DNA of 39,544 nucleotides from Bacteroidales bacterium (GTDB lineage: Bacteria; Bacteroidota; Bacteroidia; Bacteroidales; Marinilabiliaceae): assembly GCA_900766825.1 (NCBI GenBank), contig CAAFWU010000045.1, forward strand, positions 1 through 39,544, given 5' to 3'. The position numbers and the translations under genes are program-made. The first letter of the stretch is position 1, and every line of letters begins with the position of its first letter. This document shows positions 8,439-17,002 of the stretch, piece by piece. The notes beneath the pieces were generated by a model. It made no database searches and was not told where the DNA came from. It saw only the letters and a list, made by a program, of their open reading frames with translations.

Positions 8439-9311
8439 ATGAGAAAGTTTGGATTATGCGCCGCTGCTGCTGTTGCATGCGCAATATTGGCAAGTTGTGG
8501 CTCAAGCACCAAAGTTGCGGTGAATCAAAATGTTCAGGAAGGAAATGATCTGTTCGCTTCAGGTCGTTATGCCGAGGCGTTGGTAAAATATCAGCAGGCT
8601 CAGGCAATGGGCAAGATGGACAGTGCAGCCTACCGCAATGGAACCATTGCAGCTCAAATGGTTGGTCAGGATAGTTTGGCTGCAGCATGGGGCTCAATTT
8701 TCTCCTCGAAAAGCGATACAGCAAAACTTAAGTCGTTGGGCTTAAGCCTTGAGAAATTGAACAGAATAGATGCTCTCTATGGCTTGGTGGAGGAGAATCG
8801 GTCTATTTTCTGCACCCTGAGCGGAGAGAATAAAGTGTTGGCAACTGAAACACAATACTATGCAGAGAACAATGACGAGCGTATTGTGGACATTTATACC
8901 AAACTGCAAGATAACTCAGTGAAGGCCAAATACTTTGATGTCTACTACAAGCTCGGAAAACAAAAGGTCAAGGATAGTGAGATGACCAAGGTATGCAAAT
9001 CGGTTTTGGGTGTAGATCCTAATAATAAGACGGCTTTAGAGCATATTGGCAAAGAGAGGTACGAAACGGCTGAAAACAAGTACGTTAGTGCCATGAATGA
9101 GTACAATAAAAAGAAGTCTCAAGCAGCCTATGCCTATTTGACTCGCGATCTTAAGAAAGTTATAAGTCCAATCTACCGAGAGAGTCGCGACTGCTACGAA
9201 AAACTTCGTAAAATTGACCCCAGCAATAAGACTTACATAAAGTATTTGATAAATATTTACGGTAGGTTGGATAACAAAGCCAAAGTCAAAGAGTTAGAGA
9301 AGGCATTGTAA
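8439..9311 (+). CDS. TPR-like lipoprotein in the export operon
   Basis: A 290-residue protein with a lipoprotein signal (hydrophobic run ending L-A-S-C, followed by GSS). The start is the ATG at 8439; a TTG one codon earlier is also in frame but less likely. The mature part looks alpha-helical with tetratricopeptide-like units (EGNDLFASGRYAEALVKYQQ; ALEHIGKERYETAENKYVSA). It is probably a periplasmic or outer-membrane scaffold. Its stop overlaps the next start in TAATG, so translation of the two is likely coupled. A structural role in polysaccharide export is an inference from position; TPR lipoproteins have many functions. Confidence 0.8.
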   Translation: MRKFGLCAAAAVACAILASCGSSTKVAVNQNVQEGNDLFASGRYAEALVKYQQAQAMGKMDSAAYRNGTIAAQMVGQDSLAAAWGSIFSSKSDTAKLKSLGLSLEKLNRIDALYGLVEENRSIFCTLSGENKVLATETQYYAENNDERIVDIYTKLQDNSVKAKYFDVYYKLGKQKVKDSEMTKVCKSVLGVDPNNKTALEHIGKERYETAENKYVSAMNEYNKKKSQAAYAYLTRDLKKVISPIYRESRDCYEKLRKIDPSNKTYIKYLINIYGRLDNKAKVKELEKAL

Positions 9312-10384
9312 TGAAACGAGTTGCAGCATTACTGATAACTGTTGTTGCATACTTCATTGCTGAGAGCATTGGAGGTCCTCTTTGGGGATTGGGAGTTGGT
9401 ATTGTTACGACCATAGCGGCCAATTTGCTGCAGAAGAGCGGCCAGAGCAAGACTGCTATATCGTGGAGAGAGACCATTTTCGATTGTCTGCTTCTGCTTG
9501 TTCTTTTCGGCATCGATATGTTGGTGGACAACACTAATCCCGAAGCTAAGTCGTTGATTACAAGTGCGCTGCTTGCTCTTATGCTTGCCTCAATGCAGAT
9601 GCCTTTTGGACGTAGATATATCGAAAACCTTATGGAGAGTATGCGTTCAGGCATAACTCGCAGCCCATATATCCTAAGTCTTATGCGCCAAAGTCTATTG
9701 CGCATGACCCTTTGGGCTCTTGCCTCAACAGTTATGTATGGCATAGCATTTTTGACAACAGAAGGCTCGGCTAAAGATTGGGTAGAGAGTTACGGCATTT
9801 GGGTTATATTACTTGGCTATGTGGCAACTGAGATTGTTATGGGGCGTGTTCGGCAAGCTAAGTATAAGGATGCCGAATGGGTTCAATTGGTTGACAGCGA
9901 GGGCCGTGTGGCGGGAGGTTGTCCTCGCCCATTGGTGCACAATGGAAGTCATTGGCTTCACGCTGTGGTGCACTTGCATGTATTCGACAACAAAGGTCGC
10001 CTGCTATTACAATTGAGACCCAAGAGCAAGAAGATTCAGCCAGGTCGATGGGACACTGCCGTGGGTGGTCACATGGCTTGTGGAGAAAAGCTTGAGGACG
10101 CATTGCAGCGTGAGACCTGGGAGGAGATAGGTCTGAGAGAGTTTAAGGCTCAACTAACTAACAGATATATTTGGAACTCCGATGTAGAACAGGAGTATGT
10201 GTTTGTATTTCAAACATATGCAAATGGTCCATTTAATCCCAAGAACGTTGGCGAGGTAGATGAGCTGAAATTTTGGAGCGTGCAGGAGTTGGAAGATGCC
10301 ATTGGTAAGGGTTCTCTAACAGGCAACTTGGAGTATGAGTTGACAAATGGGCTGCTCGCTAAGATGAAAACAATGAAAAGATAA
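9311..10384 (+). CDS. Membrane protein fused to a C-terminal Nudix hydrolase domain
   Basis: A 357-residue protein in two parts. Residues 1-180 contain about five or six hydrophobic segments (near 4-20, 25-40, 56-73, 83-97, 131-148 and 160-178). From about residue 186 a Nudix domain follows, with an intact Nudix box: G253, E259, R267, E268, E271, E272, G274. Its surroundings (LLLQLRPKSKKIQPGRWDTA) resemble the isopentenyl-diphosphate isomerase-like branch of Nudix proteins. It should hydrolyse a nucleoside diphosphate derivative at the cytoplasmic face of the membrane; the substrate is not evident. Its start overlaps the stop of the TPR lipoprotein, which links it to the export operon and suggests, without proving, a role in handling nucleotide sugars or polyprenyl diphosphates. 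Confidence 0.85.
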   Translation: MKRVAALLITVVAYFIAESIGGPLWGLGVGIVTTIAANLLQKSGQSKTAISWRETIFDCLLLLVLFGIDMLVDNTNPEAKSLITSALLALMLASMQMPFGRRYIENLMESMRSGITRSPYILSLMRQSLLRMTLWALASTVMYGIAFLTTEGSAKDWVESYGIWVILLGYVATEIVMGRVRQAKYKDAEWVQLVDSEGRVAGGCPRPLVHNGSHWLHAVVHLHVFDNKGRLLLQLRPKSKKIQPGRWDTAVGGHMACGEKLEDALQRETWEEIGLREFKAQLTNRYIWNSDVEQEYVFVFQTYANGPFNPKNVGEVDELKFWSVQELEDAIGKGSLTGNLEYELTNGLLAKMKTMKR

Positions 10385-10514
10385 TATATGTGTGCCTGGG
10401 TGTGAAGTTGATTTCTTTGGATTTCTTTGATTTAAAGAGGCATTGAATCTAATTCAAAAGGGAACGCATCAGCCCATAAAAGGGCAACATTCAATCAAAA
10501 ATAAAGGACTGGAA

Positions 10515-11306
10515 ATGGAACGAAGAAGGCAATATATCAAAACAGCTATAGTGACAGGTGCCACATCGGGTATAGGCAGAGCAACAGCACTTATGTTGGC
10601 ACGCTTGGGCTATAATGTGGTAATCACAGGTCGTCGTCTGCCCCTACTGCAAGATCTGAGCAACGAGATAGAGAAGACAAGTGGTGTGGAGAGTTACATA
10701 CTCTGTTTTGACATTAGAGACAAGCACGATGTGTTCGACTCCTATGATATGTTGCCCGACTCGTGGAAACGTCACCTTATGGTGTGTGTAAACAATGCAG
10801 GCTTGGCTCTTGGTGCCGACAGTTTTGAGAAGTGTGACGACAACGATTGGGATACCATGATTGACACAAACATCAAGGGTTTGCTCTATATGTCACAATT
10901 GGTGTCCAACACAATGATTAAAAACGGTTTCGGACATATTGTGAACATATCGAGTGTGGCTGGCAAGCACGTATATTATGGAGGCAATGTATATTGTGCA
11001 ACGAAACATGCTGTTGATGCCATAACCCAAGCCATGCGCATAGAACTGCTCGAACATGGTATAAAGGTCTCCTCGGTCTCGCCTGGCATGGTAAACACCA
11101 ATTTCTCCCGCGTGCGCTACAAGGGCGACATAGCAAAGGCCAATGCAGTTTATGAGGGTATTAAACCACTCTCTGCCATTGATATAGCGTCTGCCATAGA
11201 GTTCATCATAACTCGTCCAGAGCATGTTTGCATCAACGATATGCTCATTATGCCAACTCAGCAGGCTATGCCATATTACGTGAACCGTGATACTGAAGAA
11301 AAGTGA
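10515..11306 (+). CDS. Short-chain dehydrogenase/reductase (YdfG-like)
   Basis: About 263 residues. It has the classical SDR features: the TGATSGIG cofactor loop near the N-terminus, NNAG in the middle, and the catalytic Ser (VNISS) with YCATK. The R-R pair after the second strand (TGRR) suggests NADP(H). Overall it resembles YdfG-type 3-hydroxy acid/serine dehydrogenases, but the substrate is not certain. I chose the ATG at 10515 because the frame upstream to a TTG at 10443 adds an unconserved-looking polar stretch before the Rossmann fold. It follows the Nudix gene by 130 bases and precedes a HAD phosphatase gene, probably as one unit ending at the 12111 terminator. Confidence 0.88.
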   Translation: MERRRQYIKTAIVTGATSGIGRATALMLARLGYNVVITGRRLPLLQDLSNEIEKTSGVESYILCFDIRDKHDVFDSYDMLPDSWKRHLMVCVNNAGLALGADSFEKCDDNDWDTMIDTNIKGLLYMSQLVSNTMIKNGFGHIVNISSVAGKHVYYGGNVYCATKHAVDAITQAMRIELLEHGIKVSSVSPGMVNTNFSRVRYKGDIAKANAVYEGIKPLSAIDIASAIEFIITRPEHVCINDMLIMPTQQAMPYYVNRDTEEK

Positions 11307-11353
11307 GAGAATAGTAGGTGAACACTCTGTAATTTTTGAAAATAGAATAAGCG

Positions 11354-12058
11354 ATGCAGGCTTGGGCTCATGGTATAAAACATCTGTTGTTCGATTTGGA
11401 TCACACTCTGTGGGATTGCGACAAAAATAGTGTCATCTCTCTGGAGAACCTCTACAATAAGTATAATCTTGGCAATTTTTTTGTCTCGTTTGACCAATTC
11501 AACGAGATCTACCAAAAGAAGAATGATGAGTTGTGGGCCATTCTTCCCGAGGGCAAGATTACTATGCTCGAGGTTCGTCGGCAGCGTTTTATACAAACAT
11601 TACAAAGGGCTGGCATTACTGACGAGACGCTCGGAGATAAGCTTTCTGACGAATATATGCACCTAATGATGACCAGTGGTGAGGTTTTGCCCTATGCCCT
11701 TGAGACTCTTGAGACCCTGCATGCAAAGTATGAAATTGATGTGGTAACAAATGGCGTGTCGGCTGTGCAGAAAGGCAAGATGGCTGCTAGCGGCATCGAC
11801 AAGTATGTGGATAGGCTATTCATCTCGGACGAGGTTGGATTTATGAAGCCAAAGCGAGAATATTTTGAGAGCGTAATCAAGAGTTTGGGATGTTCAACAG
11901 ATGAGTGTTTAATGATTGGAGACAATCCTGATACCGATATTCGTGGGGCGCAAAACTTTGGTATAAAGACCATATGGTTCAACTCAAGAAAATTGGTCGA
12001 GACTGTTGATGCCCCAACTATTGCAGACCTTAACGAGTTGGTGGATATTCTAATTTAA
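11354..12058 (+). CDS. HAD-superfamily hydrolase, YjjG-type pyrimidine nucleotidase
   Basis: A 234-residue HAD enzyme. Motif I is FDLDHTLWD with D14 (nucleophile) and D16; motif II is VVTNG; the motif III lysine is in GFMKPKREYF; motif IV is MIGDNPDTD. The N-terminal pattern and helical cap match the YjjG family, whose members dephosphorylate non-canonical pyrimidine nucleotides (house-cleaning). The specific substrate is inferred from family likeness. It is the last gene before a strong terminator. Confidence 0.87.
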   Translation: MQAWAHGIKHLLFDLDHTLWDCDKNSVISLENLYNKYNLGNFFVSFDQFNEIYQKKNDELWAILPEGKITMLEVRRQRFIQTLQRAGITDETLGDKLSDEYMHLMMTSGEVLPYALETLETLHAKYEIDVVTNGVSAVQKGKMAASGIDKYVDRLFISDEVGFMKPKREYFESVIKSLGCSTDECLMIGDNPDTDIRGAQNFGIKTIWFNSRKLVETVDAPTIADLNELVDILI

Positions 12059-12110
12059 CAGCTACTTTAATAAAGAGAGATTTTAGTCTCTCATGTAATC
12101 ATTACATTTA

Positions 12111-12147
12111 AGGTCTCCCCAAAAATATTGGGGAGACCTCTTTTTTG
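12111..12147 (+). terminator. Strong rho-independent terminator
   Basis: A perfect 10-base stem (AGGTCTCCCC 12111-12120 with GGGGAGACCT 12130-12139) and a 9-base loop, followed by C and six T. A smaller hairpin (GAGAGA 12075-12080, TCTCTC 12087-12092) precedes it. It closes the export/SDR/HAD block. Confidence 0.9.
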
Positions 12148-12334
12148 TGACTATATCAACGGAAATCAAAGATTTATATCAAGCGGAACCATAATAACCA
12201 AGAAACATAATATCAGTCTACAATACTTGATTATCCTATAAATACAAAATAGTGATAAAGAAATAAAATTTACTCCACCCATAAGAGAGTAATTGCAGCT
12301 AAATTCGTCATCGTAAAATTAAAACCACAAAAAA

Positions 12335-13363
12335 ATGAAAGAACTAACAAAGTCCGCTCTGTTGGTAAGCGTAGCTCTAATGGCAGGCTTGTCTCAGTCT
12401 GAGGCAAGAGACCGTGACACCACCTTTGTTGCCAATGGCAACCCATTGGTTCGCTATGAGTATACAGCCGACCCCGCAGCCTTTGTGGATAACGACGGCA
12501 CCTTATATCTCTATGCAGGTCATGATGTATGCCCTGCACCACAGAATTATTATAGGATAGATGAGTGGTCGGTCTTTAGTTCCAAGGATATGAAGACTTG
12601 GACCCAGCACCCCACCCCACTGCATGCCAAGGATTTCGATTGGGCCACAGGTGAGGCTTGGGCCAGTCAGGTTATTCGCAAGGGTGACAAGTACTATTGG
12701 TATGTGACCGTACAGCACAAGGATGTAGATGGCAAACGAGGTAAAGCAATTGGTGTGGCTGTGAGCGATAGCCCTGTAGGTCCTTTTAAAGATGCCATAG
12801 GTCATGCGCTGATTACCAATAACATGACCACACAATACACTAAGATAAGTTGGGAGGATATTGACCCAACAGTATGGTTGGATGCCGACGGAACGCCCTA
12901 CCTAATTTGGGGCAACACACAGTGCTACATTGCCAAACTGAAACCCAATATGATTGAGTTGGATGGAGAAATTAAGACCATCGACATTAATGGTATCCAC
13001 ACTCCTGCCAATCCTCAGGAGGGCAAATCGTTCTATACCGAGGCTCCTTGGATTCATATGTATAAGGGTATGTACTACCTCTCATTTGCCATGGAATTCC
13101 CCGAGAAGTTGGGCTACGCTACATCCAAGAGCATATGGGGACCCTACGAATATAAGGGTATTTTGAATGAGTTGGCTGGAAACTGCAACACCAACCACCA
13201 TGCCATTGTGGAGAAAGATGGCAAATGGTACTTCATTTATCACAATGGAGGAGCCAATGCCGATGGCGGTAGTTTCCGTAGGTCGGTGTGCATAGATGAA
13301 CTGTACTACGACAAAAAGGGTAACATTGAAACCATCAAGATGACCACTCAAGGCATCTGGTAG
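12335..13363 (+). CDS. Secreted glycoside hydrolase family 43 enzyme
   Basis: A 342-residue protein with a Sec signal peptide (cleavage plausible after S-E-A, about residue 24) and a five-bladed beta-propeller GH43 domain. The catalytic triad can be placed: D46 (base, in TADPAAF), D177 (pKa modulator, in DIDPTVW) and E236 (acid, in YTEAPW). GH43 enzymes of this size are mostly alpha-L-arabinofuranosidases or beta-xylosidases acting on plant arabinan or arabinoxylan in the periplasm. A GH127 arabinofuranosidase lies 12 kb away, which suits an arabinan-using organism. No susC/susD pair is near, so this is not a full polysaccharide utilisation locus. Confidence 0.92.
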   Translation: MKELTKSALLVSVALMAGLSQSEARDRDTTFVANGNPLVRYEYTADPAAFVDNDGTLYLYAGHDVCPAPQNYYRIDEWSVFSSKDMKTWTQHPTPLHAKDFDWATGEAWASQVIRKGDKYYWYVTVQHKDVDGKRGKAIGVAVSDSPVGPFKDAIGHALITNNMTTQYTKISWEDIDPTVWLDADGTPYLIWGNTQCYIAKLKPNMIELDGEIKTIDINGIHTPANPQEGKSFYTEAPWIHMYKGMYYLSFAMEFPEKLGYATSKSIWGPYEYKGILNELAGNCNTNHHAIVEKDGKWYFIYHNGGANADGGSFRRSVCIDELYYDKKGNIETIKMTTQGIW

Positions 13364-13388
13364 GTTGACATAGATAACTGCTTTTTTG

Positions 13389-13432
13389 ACCGAATAGAGA
13401 GTTTATTGCTTTCTGTTCGGTTTCTCATTTTT
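13389..13432 (+). terminator. Possible weak terminator after GH43
   Basis: ACCGAA (13389-13394) can pair with TTCGGT (13416-13421), with additional A/G-C/T pairing inside the loop; T-rich sequence follows. Weaker than the hairpin 100 bases further on. Confidence 0.4.
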
Positions 13433-13508
13433 GGGGATGGATTATGTTGCATGATTTGAATATTGCACGATTAAGCAAATTCAGTCTTTATACGTCATAG
13501 CAAAAACA

Positions 13509-13543
13509 AAACACGTAATGCGTAGAGAGCGCATTACGTGTTT
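13509..13543. terminator. Bidirectional terminator between convergent GH43 and DUF349 genes
   Basis: A perfect 14-base inverted repeat (AAACACGTAATGCG 13509-13522 with CGCATTACGTGTTT 13530-13543) and a 7-base loop. T-rich sequence follows on the plus strand and A-rich sequence precedes it, so it can work in both directions. Confidence 0.85.
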
Positions 13544-13588
13544 ATTTAATAATAACGATGAGGTCAGAACCTCTAACGTTTGGGGCGT

Positions 13589-15610
13589 TTAGTGAGCATT
13601 CTCGTCGAAGAGAGCAAGTTTTTTATTGAGAGCAGCCAATTCGTTTTTGGCTTTCTCTATGTTCTTGCGCACTTCGGCAATAATACCTTCCGAACTTTTT
13701 GACTTGGCAAAGAAACCGATGTTGTTCTCCAAGGTCTCGATGTTTTGCTCGGCCTGACGGATTTGGTTGAGCAGACGACCGCGTTCTTTTGATACACGGT
13801 CGCGACCCGAAGCATCGGCCGACATTGCCTCGATCTTAGAGCGATAGCGCTGCAACTCGTTCTCCTCCTTGTCGAGATTGAGGGCATCGAAGTGCTTGCC
13901 TATGAGGGCCGAATACTCACCATTGATGGCATCGCGATCCTTGGCGGGAACGAAGCCAATGGAGTTCCACTCTTGAACAAACTCCTTGAGTTTTGCAAGA
14001 TACTCATCTTGGTCAGCGGGGACCTCAAAGGACTTAATTTGCTCAATAAGAGCTTTTTTCTTTTTGAGGTTTTCGTTGCGTTCCGATTTTTGAGAATCGC
14101 GCTCTTCATCGCGACGGTTGAAGAAGGCATCGCATGCGGCACGGAATCTCTTCCAAAGATTCTCGCCTTGACGAGACTGAACAGGACCAACCTCTTTCCA
14201 CTGTTTTTGGAGGTCGATGAGGAGCTCGGAGGTCTTCTTCCAGTCGGTGCTGTCTTTCAGAGCCTCGGCCTGTTCGCAGAGTTGCTCTTTGAGCTTGGCG
14301 TTCTCGCTGTACTTTGAGTTCTGGTCTTTGAAGAAGGCACGGCGTTTAACAAAGACAACATCGATGGCGGCACGGAAGCGCTCGTAGATGGCGTCGTTGG
14401 ACTCTTTGGGTGCGCGACCAATCTTTTTCCAGCGAGCACGCAAGTCGTCTACCTTGCTAAGGAGTTGGTCGTACTCTTTGTTTTTAGTAGGCTCGGGATT
14501 GAGCAGAGCTTCAGCCTCTTCGCAGAGTTTGGTTTTCTCCACTAAGTTCACTTTCTCTTGTTCGCGTAGTTCGCCAGCCAACTGCTTGATTTTCTTTGAC
14601 ACAGCATTGAGGGCGGTCTTGAAGCGCTCCCACATCTGGTCGTTCTCCTCCTTGTTGCCTACGGGACCTACGGTCTTCCATGAGTCACGCAGTGCCTGCG
14701 ATTGCTGTTGCAGTTTCTGGAGCGAATTGAGTTCGGCCAATGCTTCAGCTTGCTCGCATAGGAGCTGTTTGGCGTCCTTATTATGTTTGCGATCGAGGTC
14801 GCGGAGTTCTCTCTCGACCTTGAGTTTTGAATAGTATTCATCCATCAGGGTCTTGTAGTTCAGCCTAAGATCCTGATGCTCATTGCCTACGGATCCCACC
14901 TCTTTCCATTCGTTTTGGATGGTGCGGATGTCGTTCAATATGGAAGATGGGTTGCTCTCGGTAATCTTGCCCAGCAGGTCGGTGAGTTTTGCCAAAAGTT
15001 TAGATTTCTTTTCGGCGTTGGCTTCCTGAATCTTATGTGCCTCTTCCTTCTCTTTGGCCAGAGCAGCCTGGAAGGGTTTGAGGAGTTCAAGGAACACAAC
15101 ATATGACTCAGAGAGTTTAGGCTCTTCGCCCTCGGCTGCGGGTTCCTGACGGCTTACAAACTGTGCTTTGACAGCGTTGACCGATGTGGCAACCCTTTTG
15201 GCCGATTTGGAACTCATGAGCAACTTCATGTAGTCAAGGAGTTCGGCATCGGTGAGGGTGGCAAGTTCGGCGTCGGACTTTACTTTCACATCGGGCTCAG
15301 CCTCATCTTGCTCAGCCTCTTCATCGTCGGCATCTTCTGCGGTTACAGAAACAACATCCTGACGTTCAACTGGTTGGGCGTTTGCTTCGCCATCGGCAAT
15401 TGGCTCTGAGTTAGGCTCTGAAACTTGAGCTTCTTGAGCTTGATTGACCTCATCTGAAGCAGCTGCTTCAGGTTGTTTTGCCATGTCATTCTCCTCGGCA
15501 GCGGGCTGCTGAGCGGCGAGGTTTTCCATGGACTCCGTGGTGGGTTGCTGTTCGTTTGGAACAACGTTCTGGTTCTCTTCCATATCTTTTGCTGAAGAAT
15601 TGAGAATCAT
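13589..15610 (-). CDS. DUF349 multi-repeat coiled-coil protein
   Basis: A 673-residue protein. The first 110 residues are low-complexity and rich in Gln, Glu, Ala and Asp. Five DUF349-type repeats follow, each with a W-x-x-(V/I)-G core: EWKEVGSVG, SWKTVGPVG, RWKKIGRAP, QWKEVGPVQ and EWNSIGFVP. The C-terminus is a helical coiled coil. Proteins of this family are widespread in Bacteroidota and poorly understood; no enzymatic motif is visible. Two starts are possible: ATG at 15610, or ATG at 15583 (MEENQNVV). The second fits better with the promoter at 15630, which would leave a leader of about 40 bases. Confidence 0.88.
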   Translation of the reverse strand: MILNSSAKDMEENQNVVPNEQQPTTESMENLAAQQPAAEENDMAKQPEAAASDEVNQAQEAQVSEPNSEPIADGEANAQPVERQDVVSVTAEDADDEEAEQDEAEPDVKVKSDAELATLTDAELLDYMKLLMSSKSAKRVATSVNAVKAQFVSRQEPAAEGEEPKLSESYVVFLELLKPFQAALAKEKEEAHKIQEANAEKKSKLLAKLTDLLGKITESNPSSILNDIRTIQNEWKEVGSVGNEHQDLRLNYKTLMDEYYSKLKVERELRDLDRKHNKDAKQLLCEQAEALAELNSLQKLQQQSQALRDSWKTVGPVGNKEENDQMWERFKTALNAVSKKIKQLAGELREQEKVNLVEKTKLCEEAEALLNPEPTKNKEYDQLLSKVDDLRARWKKIGRAPKESNDAIYERFRAAIDVVFVKRRAFFKDQNSKYSENAKLKEQLCEQAEALKDSTDWKKTSELLIDLQKQWKEVGPVQSRQGENLWKRFRAACDAFFNRRDEERDSQKSERNENLKKKKALIEQIKSFEVPADQDEYLAKLKEFVQEWNSIGFVPAKDRDAINGEYSALIGKHFDALNLDKEENELQRYRSKIEAMSADASGRDRVSKERGRLLNQIRQAEQNIETLENNIGFFAKSKSSEGIIAEVRKNIEKAKNELAALNKKLALFDENAH

Positions 15611-15629
15611 TCCTTTTGCCGATTGACCC

Positions 15630-15637
15630 CAAACATA
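15630..15637 (-). promoter_or_regulatory. Candidate promoter -7 element before the DUF349 gene
   Basis: Read on the minus strand this is TATGTTTG, an exact match to TAnnTTTG. The upstream -33 position has only a partial match (ATTTC), so the call rests on the -7 box and its position. Confidence 0.4.
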
Positions 15638-15795
15638 TGCCTACGGCTCTATGTTGAAATCTATTACGGTTAGAGGATAGAGAATGAAACTATTCAAAAT
15701 TATCATTTTTAACCTTGCCGTGTCTTGTTGATGAACAGAAAAATGGTCCACAAAGAGGCAATAGTCAAAATGATACGGAACTAATCGGTTAAATA

Positions 15796-16968
15796 TTATT
15801 TTTTAACAACTGTTACTTTGTCCGCCAACTCACGTGCTTGCTCTTTGAGCACCAGAGGGTCGGTTTGCGCATCTCCCCATTTGAGAACAACACCCATTCG
15901 ACGTCCTGGCTTAACAAGAGGTTTGCCAAAGATGCGAACATCGGTATGTGAGTCCAGCAGTACGTCCTCAACGCCCTGATAATCAGGGTTTGTGAAAGTG
16001 TCCTGAGGAGCCAAGATTACTGCCGAAGCCGCAGCACGCTCGAAGCGAATCTCGGGGATAGGCAAGTGGAGGACAGCGCGTGCATGAAGTTCAAATTCCG
16101 ACAGGTTGATGGCGTGGGCCAACGTGACCATGCCAGTGTCATGCGGACGGGGCGAGAGCTCCGAGAAGACCACACCGTCGGGGCATACAAAGAACTCGAC
16201 ACCAAAGATGCCAGCGCCGCCGAGAGCATCGGTAACCTTTTTTGCCATCTCCTGAGCATCGGCTAAAAAGGCGGGAGGCATAGCCACGGGGAGCCAACTC
16301 TCATGATAGTCGCCATTGACCTGATGGTGGCTGATGGGAGGGCAGAAGAGCGTGGGACCATTGGCCTGCTTAACGGTGAGGAGGGTAATTTCGTAGTCGA
16401 ACTTAACGAAACCCTCCACAATGACTTCGTGGGAGTCGCCACGACCAGCTTGAGCATGTTGCCAAGCCTCGGCCACCTGCTCCATAGTTTTGATATATGA
16501 CTGCCCCTTGCCAGACGAAGACATAAGGGGTTTGATGACGCAGGGTAGTCCAATTTTCTCCACGGCAGCGCGAAGTTCAGCCTCGGATGCCGCATAGAGA
16601 TAGTTGGCAGTACGGAGCCCCAAATCTTTGTGAGCCAGATCTCTAATGGCACGGCGATCCATGGTGAAGTTGGCCGCTTTGGCCGAAGGAACCACATGAA
16701 TGCCCTGTTTTTCGTAGTCATAGAAACGTTCGGAGCGGATGGCCTCAATCTCGGGCACAATGATGTCGGGTTTGTGTTTGGCCACAATGGCATCGAGTTC
16801 CTCGCCGTGGAGCATACTACCCAAGACCTCGCATTCATCGGCCACCTGCATGGCTGGAGCCGAGGTGTAGGTGTCTACGGCTATGACGTAGCTGCCAAGA
16901 CGCTTCACTGCAATAACGAACTCTTTGCCCAGTTCGCCAGAGCCCAGAAGCATTATCTTTTTGATCAT
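15796..16968 (-). CDS. purT: Formate-dependent phosphoribosylglycinamide formyltransferase (GAR transformylase 2)
   Basis: A 390-residue ATP-grasp enzyme with the PurT hallmarks. It begins MLLGSGELGKEFVIA, contains the VPEIEAI strand, the nucleotide-binding segment CVIKPLMSSSGKGQS and the metal-binding E-F-F...FSELSPRPHDTGMVTL segment. PurT makes formyl-GAR from GAR, ATP and formate in the third step of purine synthesis, without folate; it suits a fermentative organism with formate available. No purine riboswitch or other pur genes were seen. It follows the FISUMP lipoprotein gene by 34 bases on the same strand and may be co-transcribed with it. Confidence 0.97.
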   Translation of the reverse strand: MIKKIMLLGSGELGKEFVIAVKRLGSYVIAVDTYTSAPAMQVADECEVLGSMLHGEELDAIVAKHKPDIIVPEIEAIRSERFYDYEKQGIHVVPSAKAANFTMDRRAIRDLAHKDLGLRTANYLYAASEAELRAAVEKIGLPCVIKPLMSSSGKGQSYIKTMEQVAEAWQHAQAGRGDSHEVIVEGFVKFDYEITLLTVKQANGPTLFCPPISHHQVNGDYHESWLPVAMPPAFLADAQEMAKKVTDALGGAGIFGVEFFVCPDGVVFSELSPRPHDTGMVTLAHAINLSEFELHARAVLHLPIPEIRFERAAASAVILAPQDTFTNPDYQGVEDVLLDSHTDVRIFGKPLVKPGRRMGVVLKWGDAQTDPLVLKEQARELADKVTVVKK

Positions 16969-17002
16969 ATATCTGGTTTTAAATTTCGCTTTGTTTTATG
17001 AT

